51,063 bases of DNA from an uncultured Clostridia bacterium (lineage in GTDB: Bacteria > Bacillota > Clostridia > Lachnospirales > Lachnospiraceae), in NCBI GenBank assembly GCA_947385955.1, contig CANDNA010000024.1, positions 1-51,063 on the forward strand. Direction: 5' to 3'. A program made the position numbers and the translations under genes. The notes beneath the pieces are model-generated. The model was given only the letters and a program-made list of their open reading frames with translations. It was not told the origin of the DNA and did not search any database. Shown one piece after another: positions 8,505 through 17,460 of this stretch (position 1 is the stretch's first letter; the number at the start of each line of letters is the position of its first letter).

Positions 8505-10343
8505 TTGGAAAAAGAAAAAGCAAAGGCGAAGAGCAAAAAAAGATATTATATTGGCGGAATTGCTGTGATAAGTGTATTGGTACTGATTTATCTGGCCGTT
8601 TCGCTGTTTTTTATGAACCGCTATTATCCGGGGACGAGGATAGGGGATTTTTCCTGCGGGGGCAGGACACAGGCGGAAGTGGAAGGGATGATCCGGGACA
8701 GGGCCAGCGGATATACGCTGACGATTGAAGGAAGAGAGGAAACGGAAGCGGCACTGTCGGCTTCTGAGATACAGCTTCAGTTTGTACTGGATCATACTCT
8801 GCAGGAAATTATTGACAGGCAGAATGGATTTGCATGGCTGCCCGGTCTCTGGAGCAATATACAATATGAGCTTCCTGTGACGGTCAGCTATGATGAAGCA
8901 TTGCTGCAGGAAAAGATGTCAGGGATGCTGCTGTTTCAAAAAGAAAATATGCGCAGACCTTCCAATGCATACATTGGAGAATACGATCAGGAAACCGGCA
9001 TGTATCCTATTATAGAAGAGGATAAGGGGACTGTGATCAGCAGGCAGAAGGCAGAAGCGGCTATTGTGGATGCCATAGAACATATGGAAGAGGTGCTTGT
9101 GCTGGATGAGGCAGGCTGTTATATGGATCCGGAGATCGGGAAAGACGATGCAGAGCTGGTGCGTTTTTGCAGCCGGTTGAACCGTTTTGTGTCCAGCAGG
9201 ATTGTGTATGACTGGCACGGCATGGAAGAAGTGGTAGACGGCAGCCTGATTCATGAATGGCTGGATATAGACAGAGAGCAGTTGACTGTGGCCATCAATG
9301 CGACGGCAGTGCGGGAGTATATTAACAGCCTGTCCAAGAAGCATGATACGTTTGGGAAAGAGCGGGAATTTCGGACCAGCGAAGGAAAAAAGATCACCTT
9401 AAAACCCGGCAGCTATGGATGGCGGGTGGACCGGGCACGGGAAACGGAAAAGCTGATTAAGCTCATTCGCGCAGGCAGTCAGGTAAGCCGGGAGCCGGAG
9501 TATCTCTATACAGCGGCGGCAAAGGGTGAGGACGATATCGGGGACTCTTATGTGGAAATCAATCTGAGCGCCCAGCACCTGTATCTGTATGTGGAAGGAA
9601 AGCTGATTACGGAAAGTGATTTTGTATCCGGAAATGTGGCAAGGGGATTTGGAACGCCGGACGGTGTCTATGGACTGACTTACAAGACATTGAATGCCAC
9701 ACTGAAAGGACAGGGATACGCGTCGCCGGTGGATTTCTGGATGCCTTTTAACGGCAATATCGGGATGCATGATGCCAGTTGGAGAAAGCAGTTCGGCGGC
9801 AATATTTATCTGCGGAATGGTTCGCATGGATGTATTAACCTTCCCAGAGAAGAGGCCGAAAAAATATATGAACAGGTATACAAGGGATTTCCGGTGGTCT
9901 GCTATAAGGATGAGACTTCCGTAAAGCCTTCACAAAAAGGCGGCAGCCAGACCGGCCAAAACCAGGCGCCGGGAACCAATGAACTGCCGACGGACCCGAA
10001 TGCAGGCCAGCCGGGCGTAGTGATTGATCCTGCCACGGGACTTCCGGGTATCGTGATTGACCCGAATACGGGCCAGCCGGGTGCAGTGGTGGATCCGAAT
10101 ACAGGGCAGCCGGGTGCGGTGACAGACCCGAATACGGGCCAGCCGGGTGCGGTGACAGACCCGAATGCAGGCCAGCCGGGTGCGGTGACAGACCCGAATA
10201 CGGGTCAGCCGGGTGCGGTGACAGACCCGAATACAGGGCAGCCGGGCGCGGTGACAGATCCGAATGCAGGCCAGCCGGCAGGCGGTGCGCCGGCGCCTGT
10301 GGCAAATCCGGCAGCAGTGGTTCCGGTTCCGCAGGGACCGTAA
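8505..10343 (+). CDS. Membrane-anchored L,D-transpeptidase (YkuD domain) with Pro-rich repeat tail
   Basis: Cell-wall enzyme expected to make or edit 3-3 peptidoglycan cross-links outside the membrane. A basic N-terminus and one membrane helix (about residues 14-37) are followed by two putative peptidoglycan-binding domains of the kind that precede YkuD in clostridial proteins (about 45-330). The YkuD catalytic domain (about 345-470) contains GMHDASW and SHGCINLP, with catalytic Cys at residue 443. The tail (from ~497) is a run of nine 11-residue DPNTGQPGAVT-type repeats and a Pro/Ala-rich end, probably a flexible wall-spanning or wall-interacting segment. Start choice: TTG at 8505 has GGTGAT (8495-8500) correctly placed; a GTG at 8496 overlaps that site. 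Its promoter at 8441 carries an inverted repeat. Confidence 0.9.
   Translation: MEKEKAKAKSKKRYYIGGIAVISVLVLIYLAVSLFFMNRYYPGTRIGDFSCGGRTQAEVEGMIRDRASGYTLTIEGREETEAALSASEIQLQFVLDHTLQEIIDRQNGFAWLPGLWSNIQYELPVTVSYDEALLQEKMSGMLLFQKENMRRPSNAYIGEYDQETGMYPIIEEDKGTVISRQKAEAAIVDAIEHMEEVLVLDEAGCYMDPEIGKDDAELVRFCSRLNRFVSSRIVYDWHGMEEVVDGSLIHEWLDIDREQLTVAINATAVREYINSLSKKHDTFGKEREFRTSEGKKITLKPGSYGWRVDRARETEKLIKLIRAGSQVSREPEYLYTAAAKGEDDIGDSYVEINLSAQHLYLYVEGKLITESDFVSGNVARGFGTPDGVYGLTYKTLNATLKGQGYASPVDFWMPFNGNIGMHDASWRKQFGGNIYLRNGSHGCINLPREEAEKIYEQVYKGFPVVCYKDETSVKPSQKGGSQTGQNQAPGTNELPTDPNAGQPGVVIDPATGLPGIVIDPNTGQPGAVVDPNTGQPGAVTDPNTGQPGAVTDPNAGQPGAVTDPNTGQPGAVTDPNTGQPGAVTDPNAGQPAGGAPAPVANPAAVVPVPQGP
9993..10289 (+). 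repeat. 33-bp coding minisatellite, nine copies
   Basis: Nine consecutive 33-bp units each encode an 11-residue DPN[TA]GQPGAV[TV]-type repeat; the last is degenerate. The central copies are nearly identical at DNA level, for example gacccgaatacgggccagcc, so recent expansion and slippage are likely. The unit length is a multiple of three, so copy-number change would keep the frame. Confidence 0.92.
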
Positions 10344-10385
10344 CAGGAGCGGAATCATTTCAGCAAGAGGGGAGAAGGGTGAGAA

Positions 10386-10868
10386 ATGAGCAAAGTGGAT
10401 GACGTCATCAAAAAGGATGGCATGGATATCCTGCTTTCAAAGCATCATAAAAATACAAAAAATGATATTCAGCATGGCAATATGTCAGTCAGGCAGCACA
10501 CCATCAGTGTAGCCAGACACAGTGTGATGCTCAGTGAAATGCTGGGGATCCATTGTGACCGACGGGCACTGGTACGGGGAGCGCTTTTGCATGATTTTTT
10601 CCTGTATGACTGGCATGACAGGGAACATGGCAATCTGTTCAGACTGCATGGGATTCATCATCCGGGTATTGCACTGAGAAATGCAGAGCATGAATTTGCG
10701 CTGTCGGAAAAAGAAAAGGATATTATTAAAAAGCACATGTGGCCGCTTACGGTGGTTCCGCCTACATGCAGAGAAGCCTGGATTGTCTCTATGGCAGATA
10801 AATACTGTTCCCTTATGGAAACAATACGGCTCCACAGAAAGAACTGCAGGAGGCATCAAAACAGATAA
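10386..10868 (+). CDS. HD-domain protein
   Basis: The protein has 160 residues and the HD superfamily pattern: His in RQHTISVARHSVML (about residues 38-46), the doublet in GALLHDFFLYDWH (about 72-73), a further His in HGIHHPGIAL, and Asp in VSMADKYCSL near the C-terminus. Small clostridial HD proteins of this type are predicted phosphohydrolases; the substrate is not known. It starts behind GGGGAGAAGGGTGAG and overlaps the ribosome-site region of the following decarboxylase gene, which suggests translational coupling. It is only distantly related to the HD protein at 6993-7580. Confidence 0.82.
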   Translation: MSKVDDVIKKDGMDILLSKHHKNTKNDIQHGNMSVRQHTISVARHSVMLSEMLGIHCDRRALVRGALLHDFFLYDWHDREHGNLFRLHGIHHPGIALRNAEHEFALSEKEKDIIKKHMWPLTVVPPTCREAWIVSMADKYCSLMETIRLHRKNCRRHQNR

Positions 10869-10869
10869 A

Positions 10870-12324
10870 TTGGAACATTTATATGAAAAATTAAAACAGA
10901 ATCAGGTATCCGGCCCATACCCCTGCCATATGCCGGGACATAAGAGGAATATGAACGGGTTTTTGATGGAACCATATTATGGAATTGACATCACAGAAAT
11001 AGACGGGTTTGATAACCTGCATTGTCCGGAAGGGATTTTAAAAGAGATTATGGACAGGGCAGGCAGGCTGTTTGGTGCGGAAACTTATCTGCTGGTGAAT
11101 GGAAGCACCGGGGGCATCTTAAGTGCCGTTTCCGCTGCAGTCAGGCGGGGAGAGACCATATTGATGGCACGGAACTGCCATCAATCAGTATTTCATGCAG
11201 TATACTTAAATGAATGTAAAACAGAGTATATTTATCCCCCAATATTGGAAAAATATGGATTGTGCGGAGGAATTTCGCCGGAATCGGTCAGAGCAAAGCT
11301 GGCAGACCATCCGGAAATCAGAGCGGTATGTGTAACCTCGCCTACGTATGACGGTGTGGTATCAGATGTGAAAGCCATTGCAGAGGAGGCTCACAGGCAT
11401 GGGATTCCACTAATCGTGGATGAGGCGCATGGAGCGCATTTCGGGCTGGATAAGAGGTTTCCGAAGAGTGCGGTGGAGATGGGAGCGGATCTGGTAATTC
11501 ACAGCATCCACAAAACATTGCCGGCACTGACCCAGACAGCATTGCTTCATGTACAGGGAGAGCGGATCAGCCGGGAACGGCTTCGACGTTTTTTGTCCGT
11601 CTATCAGACAAGCAGTCCTTCTTATATATTATTGGCCGGGATTGAACAATGTGTTTCCATATTGGAGCAGCAGGGCAGGGCTTTGTGTCATCAGTTTTTT
11701 GAATGGAACCGGGTTTTTGAAGAAAGAATAGAGCATTTGAGGTATCTGCATGTTTTTTCCGGCAGGGAAGCAGATGCAACCGGGATATTTGCCTTTGACC
11801 CATGCAAAAAGATAATCTGTACAGTGGGCAGCGGGCTTACAGGCAGGACATTGTATGACAGACTGCTGCATGACTATGGCCTGCAGATGGAAATGGCCGG
11901 TCAGACTTATGCAACAGCCATTATGACGGTGATGGACAGGGAAGAGGGGTTTGTGCGTCTGGCAGATGCGCTGGATCGGATGGATACAAATCTGACGGCA
12001 GATGCAGCCGGGGAAACAGCCTGTGATGTGTGGGCGTCCGCCGATTCCGTGTCAGCAGGTCTGCCTGTATTTGTAGCAGATACGATTGCTTCTGCAATGG
12101 AAAGAGAGCAGGAAACGGTTTTGCTGGAAGCATGCAGCGGAAGGATTGCAGCGAAATTTATTCATATTTATCCTCCGGGTATTCCCCTGATTGTACCGGG
12201 AGAATATTTTACGGATGGGTTGATCAGGCTTTTGCGCTCTTACAGAGCGCAGGGCTTTACAATAGAAGGAATGAGAGAGCATAACCAAAAGGTATGTGTA
12301 ATCGGAAGGGAGCAATATGCGTAA
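10870..12324 (+). CDS. PLP-dependent Orn/Lys/Arg decarboxylase family protein (YaaO-like)
   Basis: Fold-type I PLP enzyme of the short Orn/Lys/Arg decarboxylase group (484 residues). The N-terminus EHLYEKLKQN..PCHMPGHKRN is diagnostic. Other hallmarks are VNGSTGGIL (cofactor phosphate region), VDEAHGAHFG (Asp contacting the pyridine nitrogen) and SIHKTLPALTQ with the Schiff-base Lys at about residue 215. The B. subtilis relative YaaO heads the same gene block (yaaO-tmk-yaaQ-yaaR-holB-yaaT), so position supports the call; the real substrate is unproven. Start choice: there is no ATG; TTG at 10870 matches the family start, although the strong AGGAGG (10848-10853) is 16 nt away, longer than usual. 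It overlaps pyk by 8 nt. Confidence 0.87.
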   Translation: MEHLYEKLKQNQVSGPYPCHMPGHKRNMNGFLMEPYYGIDITEIDGFDNLHCPEGILKEIMDRAGRLFGAETYLLVNGSTGGILSAVSAAVRRGETILMARNCHQSVFHAVYLNECKTEYIYPPILEKYGLCGGISPESVRAKLADHPEIRAVCVTSPTYDGVVSDVKAIAEEAHRHGIPLIVDEAHGAHFGLDKRFPKSAVEMGADLVIHSIHKTLPALTQTALLHVQGERISRERLRRFLSVYQTSSPSYILLAGIEQCVSILEQQGRALCHQFFEWNRVFEERIEHLRYLHVFSGREADATGIFAFDPCKKIICTVGSGLTGRTLYDRLLHDYGLQMEMAGQTYATAIMTVMDREEGFVRLADALDRMDTNLTADAAGETACDVWASADSVSAGLPVFVADTIASAMEREQETVLLEACSGRIAAKFIHIYPPGIPLIVPGEYFTDGLIRLLRSYRAQGFTIEGMREHNQKVCVIGREQYA

Positions 12325-13729
12325 AACAAAAATTGTCTGCACCATAGGGCCTGCCAGTGAGAGCGAGGAGAAGCTGCGGGATTTGATGAAAGCCGGTATG
12401 AATGTGGCGAGATTTAATTTTTCTCATGGAACTCATGAGGAGCATAAAATAAAACTTGGCAGAGTCGTAAAGGTGAGCGGAGAACTGGGAATTTCCGTGG
12501 CGACTATGCTGGATACCAAGGGGCCGGAGATTCGTCTGCGGGATTTTGAAGGGGGACGGACAGAGCTGGTAAGCGGCCAGGAGTTTATACTGACCACAGA
12601 GGAAATCCTGGGTAATCAGAACCGGGCTTCCATTACTTACCGGAATCTGAAACAGGATGTAAAACCGGGCACACGGGTTTTGATAGACGATGGAAAAATT
12701 GAAATGGAAGTGCGGGAAATCAAAGGGGAGGAAATCTTCTGTACCGTAAAAAACGGGGGTGTGGTTTCCAATCATAAGGGAATCAATGTACCGGATGCAG
12801 AACTGTCCATGCCTTATATCAGTGAGGCGGACCGGGAAGATATCCTGTTTGGCATACAGATGGGATTTGACTTTATCGCAGCGTCATTTGTCAGATCGAA
12901 AGAAGATATTATCAGCCTGAAGGAAATCCTGGATGCCAATAAAAGTCCCATGAAGATCATTGCTAAAATAGAAAGTATGCAGGGGATCCGGAATCTGGAA
13001 GAGATCCTGTCAGTGTCCGACGGCATCATGGTAGCAAGAGGGGATATGGGAGTGGAGCTTCCGATGGAGGAAGTACCGGTGATTCAGAAGAAGATGATTA
13101 AAATGGCTGTGGCAGCGGGCAAGCATGTGATCACTGCCACACAGATGCTGGAATCCATGATTCACAATCCCCGTCCCACCAGAGCGGAAACCAATGATGT
13201 GGCCAATGCAATCTATGACGGTACGACCGCGATTATGCTGTCCGGTGAGAGTGCGGCCGGAAAATATCCGGTGGAGGCTGTGGAAACGATGGCAAGAATC
13301 GCGGAGCGGACCGAACAGGACATTGATTATAACGGCAGGATGCTGCGGGATACGGCCAGGGATCTGCAGGATGTGACCACAGCCATTTCCTATGCTACCT
13401 GTACGACTGCTATGCATCTGCATGCAGAGGCCATTATTACGGTTACCATGTCAGGCTTTACAGCGGGTATGATTTCCCGTTATAAGCCGGGCAGCCAGAT
13501 CATCGGATGCAGCGTGAATCCCAGGGTATGCAGACAGATGGCACTTTTATGGGGCGTAACGCCGGTGCTGATGAGCAAAGAAGACAATACAAAAGATTTG
13601 TTTGATGAAGCAATTCATGTTGCGAAAACAAAAGATCTCATTCATAATAAAGGAAAGGTAGTGCTGACGGCGGGTGTTCCCCTGGGAGTATCCGGCAGCA
13701 CCAATATGATACAGGTGCTGGAAGTTTAG
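12317..13729 (+). CDS. pyk: Pyruvate kinase
   Basis: Converts phosphoenolpyruvate and ADP to pyruvate and ATP in glycolysis. The start RKTKIVCTIGPAS, the NFSHGTHEEH segment, LDTKGPEIR, KIIAKIESMQG (catalytic Lys region), VARGDMGVELP and TATQMLESM are canonical. At 470 residues it is the short form, lacking the extra C-terminal phosphohistidine-like domain carried by Bacillus enzymes. The start codon lies within the end of the decarboxylase gene (8-nt overlap) and follows GGAAGGGAG. Its location inside a yaaO-to-rsmI block is unusual; pyk is more often linked to pfkA in Firmicutes. Confidence 0.97.
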   Translation: MRKTKIVCTIGPASESEEKLRDLMKAGMNVARFNFSHGTHEEHKIKLGRVVKVSGELGISVATMLDTKGPEIRLRDFEGGRTELVSGQEFILTTEEILGNQNRASITYRNLKQDVKPGTRVLIDDGKIEMEVREIKGEEIFCTVKNGGVVSNHKGINVPDAELSMPYISEADREDILFGIQMGFDFIAASFVRSKEDIISLKEILDANKSPMKIIAKIESMQGIRNLEEILSVSDGIMVARGDMGVELPMEEVPVIQKKMIKMAVAAGKHVITATQMLESMIHNPRPTRAETNDVANAIYDGTTAIMLSGESAAGKYPVEAVETMARIAERTEQDIDYNGRMLRDTARDLQDVTTAISYATCTTAMHLHAEAIITVTMSGFTAGMISRYKPGSQIIGCSVNPRVCRQMALLWGVTPVLMSKEDNTKDLFDEAIHVAKTKDLIHNKGKVVLTAGVPLGVSGSTNMIQVLEV

Positions 13730-13738
13730 AGAAACGGG

Positions 13739-14326
13739 ATGGGCAGGATTTTTTATATTATGGGAAAAAGCTCCACAGGAAAAGATACCATCTATAAAAG
13801 GCTTCTGGCATGTGAGAATAACACACTGCGGACACTTGTTATGTATACCACCCGTCCTGCCAGAGAAGGAGAGCAGGACGGAAGGGAATACTTTTTTGTG
13901 GATGATGCCCGGATGAGGGAACTGGAGTCGGAAGGCCGTATCATAGAACGGCGCTCTTATCATACGGTGCATGGCATATGGCATTATTTTACAGTGAAAG
14001 ATGACCAGATTGATCTGGAACACTATGATTATCTGGTGATCGGTACACTGGAATCTTATGTGGAGATGCGCAGATATTTTGGCAGGGACAGACTGATCCC
14101 GCTGTTGATTGAGCTGGATGACGGAGTGAGATTGCAGCGGGCGCTGGATCGGGAAAAGCTGCAGACGCCTCCGTGTTTTCAGGAGCTTTGCCGGCGTTAT
14201 CTGGCGGATGAGGTGGACTTTGCAGAGGAAAAGCTGTCGGAGGCAGGTGTGGAAAAGCGTTTTTACAATGACAATCTGGAACAGTGTCTTTTGGAAATCC
14301 AGCGTTACATAGAGGACTGGAGGTAG
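13739..14326 (+). CDS. Guanylate-kinase-like protein
   Basis: P-loop kinase of the guanylate kinase family, 195 residues. It has the phosphate loop GKSSTGKDT near the N-terminus and the GMP-site segment [18 protein letters not shown] (about residues 37-54). In true Gmk the loop ends GKST; here the residue after GK is Asp, as in a recurring clostridial subgroup, so substrate specificity may differ. It occupies the position held by thymidylate kinase (tmk) in the B. subtilis yaaO-tmk-yaaQ-yaaR-holB block. A separate housekeeping gmk probably exists elsewhere. It lies 9 nt after pyk and 4 nt before yaaR, consistent with one operon. Confidence 0.8.
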   Translation: MGRIFYIMGKSSTGKDTIYKRLLACENNTLRTLVMYTTRPAREGEQDGREYFFVDDARMRELESEGRIIERRSYHTVHGIWHYFTVKDDQIDLEHYDYLVIGTLESYVEMRRYFGRDRLIPLLIELDDGVRLQRALDREKLQTPPCFQELCRRYLADEVDFAEEKLSEAGVEKRFYNDNLEQCLLEIQRYIEDWR

Positions 14327-14330
14327 CTGT

Positions 14331-14771
14331 ATGGATATGAAAATCAATCCGCTCTCTGCACCTATGCCGGTGGAGCAGGAGCAGCAAGCACAGGAAAGCG
14401 ATGGCAGTTTTAAATTTACGCTGGCCAGCCATATTGAAGAAGCCGGTCTGCAGGAACGGCTTAATACGATGATGCAGGAGATCACCATGCAGGGCAATAA
14501 AATCGCCAAGCGTATGGATGTAAGGGATATGAAGCGTTATCGAAGTATGATCAAGGAGTTTATGAATGAGATTGTAAGCCGTTCTCATTCTTTTTCCAGA
14601 GAAAATTTCCTGGACAGACGGGGCAGGCACCGGGTGTATGGTATCATACGGCTGGTGGATGAAACTCTGGATGAACTGGCACAGGAACTTGTAAAGGACG
14701 AGAAGGATCATATATCGATCCTGGGAAAAATAGGGGAAATCAGGGGTCTGCTATTGGACATTTTTACATAA
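14331..14771 (+). CDS. YaaR family protein (DUF327)
   Basis: Small, soluble, mostly helical protein of 146 residues. The pattern [43 protein letters not shown] and [17 protein letters not shown] is that of YaaR/DUF327. The family has no established biochemical role. Its constant linkage to holB, seen again here 22 nt upstream of it, suggests a housekeeping function. No catalytic motif or membrane segment is visible. Confidence 0.9.
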   Translation: MDMKINPLSAPMPVEQEQQAQESDGSFKFTLASHIEEAGLQERLNTMMQEITMQGNKIAKRMDVRDMKRYRSMIKEFMNEIVSRSHSFSRENFLDRRGRHRVYGIIRLVDETLDELAQELVKDEKDHISILGKIGEIRGLLLDIFT

Positions 14772-14793
14772 GAGCAGCGGAAAGGAAAAATTC

Positions 14794-15783
14794 GTGGCAA
14801 AATTTACAGATATCATCGGACAGGAGCAGTTGAAAGAGCACCTGCAGAATGCAATCAGGACAGATAAGGTAAGTCACGCCTATATCATTGATGGGGAGAA
14901 GCATGCCGGGAAGGAATTTATTGCCGGGGTGTTCGCAATGGCGCTGCAATGCGAAGCAGGCCAGACGGAACCGTGCCAGGTGTGTCATTCCTGCAGACAG
15001 GCATTGTCCAGAAACCATCCGGATATCATTCGGGTCACTCACGAAAAACCCAATACCATTGGAGTGGAAGACATCAGAAGGCAGATCAACAGTGATATGG
15101 GGATCAAACCTTACAGCAGCCCCTATAAAATATACATCATCGGAGAAGGGGAAAAGATGACCACAGCGGCGCAGAACGCTCTGCTGAAAACACTGGAAGA
15201 GCCGCCGGAATATGGTGTGATTATGATTCTGACAGACCAGCCCAGCGCATTGCTTCCCACAATCCAGAGCCGCTGTGTGCTGTTGCATATGAAACCGGTG
15301 GATGACGGCAGTATCAGGAAGTATCTGATGGAGAGTATGCAGGTACCCGATTACAAAGCCGATCTTTGTGTGGCGTTTGCCAGAGGTAACATCGGGCGGG
15401 CAAGGCTGCTGGCAGGCAGTGAAGAATTCGAAAATATCAGAGAAGATGCCGTGATGCTGATGAAATATATTGGTGAGATGGAACTGCATGAAATTGTGGC
15501 AGCCATTAAAAAGATCACGGAATATAAACTGGAAATTGGCGATTATCTGGATATTATCGCCATCTGGTATCGGGATGTGTTGTTGTTCAAAGCCACAAAG
15601 GATGTGAACCACCTGATTTTTAAAGAGGAAATCCAGTATATTAAAAAAGCGGCAGGGAAAAGTGATTATGAAGGAATTGAAACGATTTTGAAGGCATTGG
15701 AAAAGGCAAAGAGTCGTCTGCGTGCAAATGTAAATTTTGACCTGACAATGGAGCTTTTGCTGATGACAATCCGGGAAAATTAA
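14794..15783 (+). CDS. holB: DNA polymerase III subunit delta' (HolB)
   Basis: Clamp-loader subunit that, with delta and the tau/gamma subunits, opens the beta clamp and loads it at primed sites. The N-terminal FTDIIGQEQLKEHLQNAI, the zinc-module cysteines (CEAGQTEPCQVCHSC, about residues 50-68), LLKTLEEPPEYGVIML-like Sensor region and the IQSRC motif (about 158-162) fit delta'. As expected for delta', the Walker A region (GEKHAGKE) is degenerate, so it should not hydrolyse ATP itself. The length of 329 residues is normal. The start is GTG at 14794 after AAAGGA. The genomic position between yaaR and ricT is conserved across Firmicutes. Confidence 0.93.
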   Translation: MAKFTDIIGQEQLKEHLQNAIRTDKVSHAYIIDGEKHAGKEFIAGVFAMALQCEAGQTEPCQVCHSCRQALSRNHPDIIRVTHEKPNTIGVEDIRRQINSDMGIKPYSSPYKIYIIGEGEKMTTAAQNALLKTLEEPPEYGVIMILTDQPSALLPTIQSRCVLLHMKPVDDGSIRKYLMESMQVPDYKADLCVAFARGNIGRARLLAGSEEFENIREDAVMLMKYIGEMELHEIVAAIKKITEYKLEIGDYLDIIAIWYRDVLLFKATKDVNHLIFKEEIQYIKKAAGKSDYEGIETILKALEKAKSRLRANVNFDLTMELLLMTIREN

Positions 15784-15823
15784 AGGCAGGGTAAGTTTGC
15801 TGCCGGTATGAGGTAGATAGAGT

Positions 15824-16732
15824 ATGACAAAAGTAATAGGTGTAAGATTCCGCACAGCGGGAAAGATATATTATTTTGATCCGGTAAAATTCCGGGTGGG
15901 AAAGGGCGATCATGTGATCGTGGAAACCGCAAGAGGTGTGGAATTCGGAACCGTAGTCAGTGAAATCAAAGAGGTGGAGGATGATAAAGTAGTCCAGCCG
16001 CTGAAGCCTGTACTCAGAGTGGCGTCACCGCGGGACGAGGAGCAGGAGGCGGCAAATAAAAGAAAAGAGAAGGAAGCCTTCCGGATTTGCCTGGAAAAAA
16101 TCAAAAAACATAAGCTGGAAATGAAGCTGATTGATGCAGAATATACGTTTGACAATAACAAGGTACTGTTTTACTTTACAGCAGACGGAAGGATTGATTT
16201 CCGTGAGCTGGTAAAGGATCTGGCTTCGGTGTTCAAGACCAGGATTGAACTGCGTCAGATCGGTGTGAGGGATGAAACAAAAATTATCGGCGGTATGGGG
16301 ATCTGTGGCAGAGTACTCTGCTGTCATGCACATTTGTCTGAATTTGTGCCGGTTTCCATCAAAATGGCCAAAGAGCAGAACCTGTCTTTGAATCCCACTA
16401 AGATATCCGGGGTCTGCGGCAGGCTGATGTGCTGCCTGAAGCATGAGGAAGAAACTTATGAGGAATTGAACCGGAAGCTGCCTAACATCGGAGATTATGT
16501 AACGACGGATGACGGCCTGAAAGGGGAAGTATCCAGTGTGAATGTACTGCGCCAGCTTGTGAAGGTGGTGGTGACAGTAGAAGATGAAAAGGAAATCCAT
16601 GAATACAGAGTGGATCAGTTACGGTTTAAAAGACGGCATGGCAAACGGGACCGGGTAGAGGTGGATGAAGAACTGAAGGCTCTGGAAAAGCTGGAGAAAA
16701 AGGAAGGAAAGTCCAAATTAAATGACAATTGA
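15824..16732 (+). CDS. ricT: PSP1-domain protein RicT (YaaT)
   Basis: Homologue of B. subtilis YaaT/RicT, part of the RicA-RicF-RicT complex that carries iron-sulfur clusters and promotes RNase Y-dependent maturation of several mRNAs. The PSP1 region is visible as VGVRFRTAGKIYYFDP and GVEFGTVV near the N-terminus. Conserved cysteines cluster in GICGRVLCCHAHL and GVCGRLMCCLKHE (about residues 160-212), the likely cluster ligands. The 302-residue length is typical. The Glu/Lys-rich C-terminal tail overlaps the next gene by 11 nt. Partner genes ricA and ricF are not in the window. Confidence 0.93.
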   Translation: MTKVIGVRFRTAGKIYYFDPVKFRVGKGDHVIVETARGVEFGTVVSEIKEVEDDKVVQPLKPVLRVASPRDEEQEAANKRKEKEAFRICLEKIKKHKLEMKLIDAEYTFDNNKVLFYFTADGRIDFRELVKDLASVFKTRIELRQIGVRDETKIIGGMGICGRVLCCHAHLSEFVPVSIKMAKEQNLSLNPTKISGVCGRLMCCLKHEEETYEELNRKLPNIGDYVTTDDGLKGEVSSVNVLRQLVKVVVTVEDEKEIHEYRVDQLRFKRRHGKRDRVEVDEELKALEKLEKKEGKSKLNDN

Positions 16733-17459
16733 CCTAAAGCCCGGAGAACGTCTGGATGATCTGCAAAGGAATCATTTTCAGATCATCCAGGATCCCGGCC
16801 GCTTCTGTTTCGGTATGGATGCGGTACTTCTGTCGGGTTTTGCAAAGATAAAGCCGGGAGAGCGAGTGCTGGATCTGGGAAGCGGCAACGGGATCATACC
16901 GATTTTGCTGGCGGCAAAAACAGAGGCGGCGTATCTGGCCGGGCTGGAGATTCAGCCGGAAAATGTGGATATGGCCAAAAGAAGCATTGTTTTCAATGGC
17001 CTGCAGGAGCGGGTTTTTATGACAGAGGGAGATATCAAAGAGGCATCCGCCCTGCTCGGCGCATCTTCCTTTGATGCGGTCACCTGTAACCCTCCCTATA
17101 TGCCCGGCAGACATGGCCTGACCAGTCAGGATATGCCCAGGGCCATTGCAAGGCATGAAATTTTATGCACGTTTGAGGATGTGGCAAGGGAAACGGCGAA
17201 ACTGCTGCGGCCGGGCGGTAAATTTTATCTGGTGCACAGGCCGTTCCGGCTGGCAGAAATCATGAATACACTGCTGTCATATAAGCTGGAGCCGAAACGG
17301 ATGCGGCTGGTGTATCCCTTTGTGGATCAGGAACCCAATATGGTGCTGCTGGAAGCCAGCAGGGGCGGCAACCCCCATCTGAGAGTGGAAGCACCGCTGA
17401 TCGTTTACCGGGAACCCGGAGTGTACATGCCGGAAATCTATGAGGTGTACGGATATTAA
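16722..17459 (+). CDS. TrmN6-like adenine-N6 methyltransferase (YabB-type)
   Basis: SAM-dependent methyltransferase of 245 residues. The SAM-binding loop VLDLGSGNGIIPILLA (about residues 47-62) and the NPPY motif (VTCNPPYMPG, about 124-128), typical of enzymes acting on exocyclic amino groups of adenine, are clear. The opening segment DDLQRNHFQIIQ..FCFGMDAVLLSGF matches the TrmN6/YabB family, which methylates A37 of tRNA1(Val) in E. coli; tRNA modification is the expected role here. It overlaps ricT by 11 nt and abuts rsmI with one nucleotide between, the same order as yabB near yabC (rsmI) in B. subtilis. Confidence 0.88.
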   Translation: MTIDLKPGERLDDLQRNHFQIIQDPGRFCFGMDAVLLSGFAKIKPGERVLDLGSGNGIIPILLAAKTEAAYLAGLEIQPENVDMAKRSIVFNGLQERVFMTEGDIKEASALLGASSFDAVTCNPPYMPGRHGLTSQDMPRAIARHEILCTFEDVARETAKLLRPGGKFYLVHRPFRLAEIMNTLLSYKLEPKRMRLVYPFVDQEPNMVLLEASRGGNPHLRVEAPLIVYREPGVYMPEIYEVYGY

Positions 17460-17460
17460 G

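Noticed and set aside
9993-10289. 33-bp direct repeats that could suggest a CRISPR array
   Set aside because: The units are contiguous without unique spacers, lie in frame inside a coding region and encode a Pro/Gly-rich repeat.
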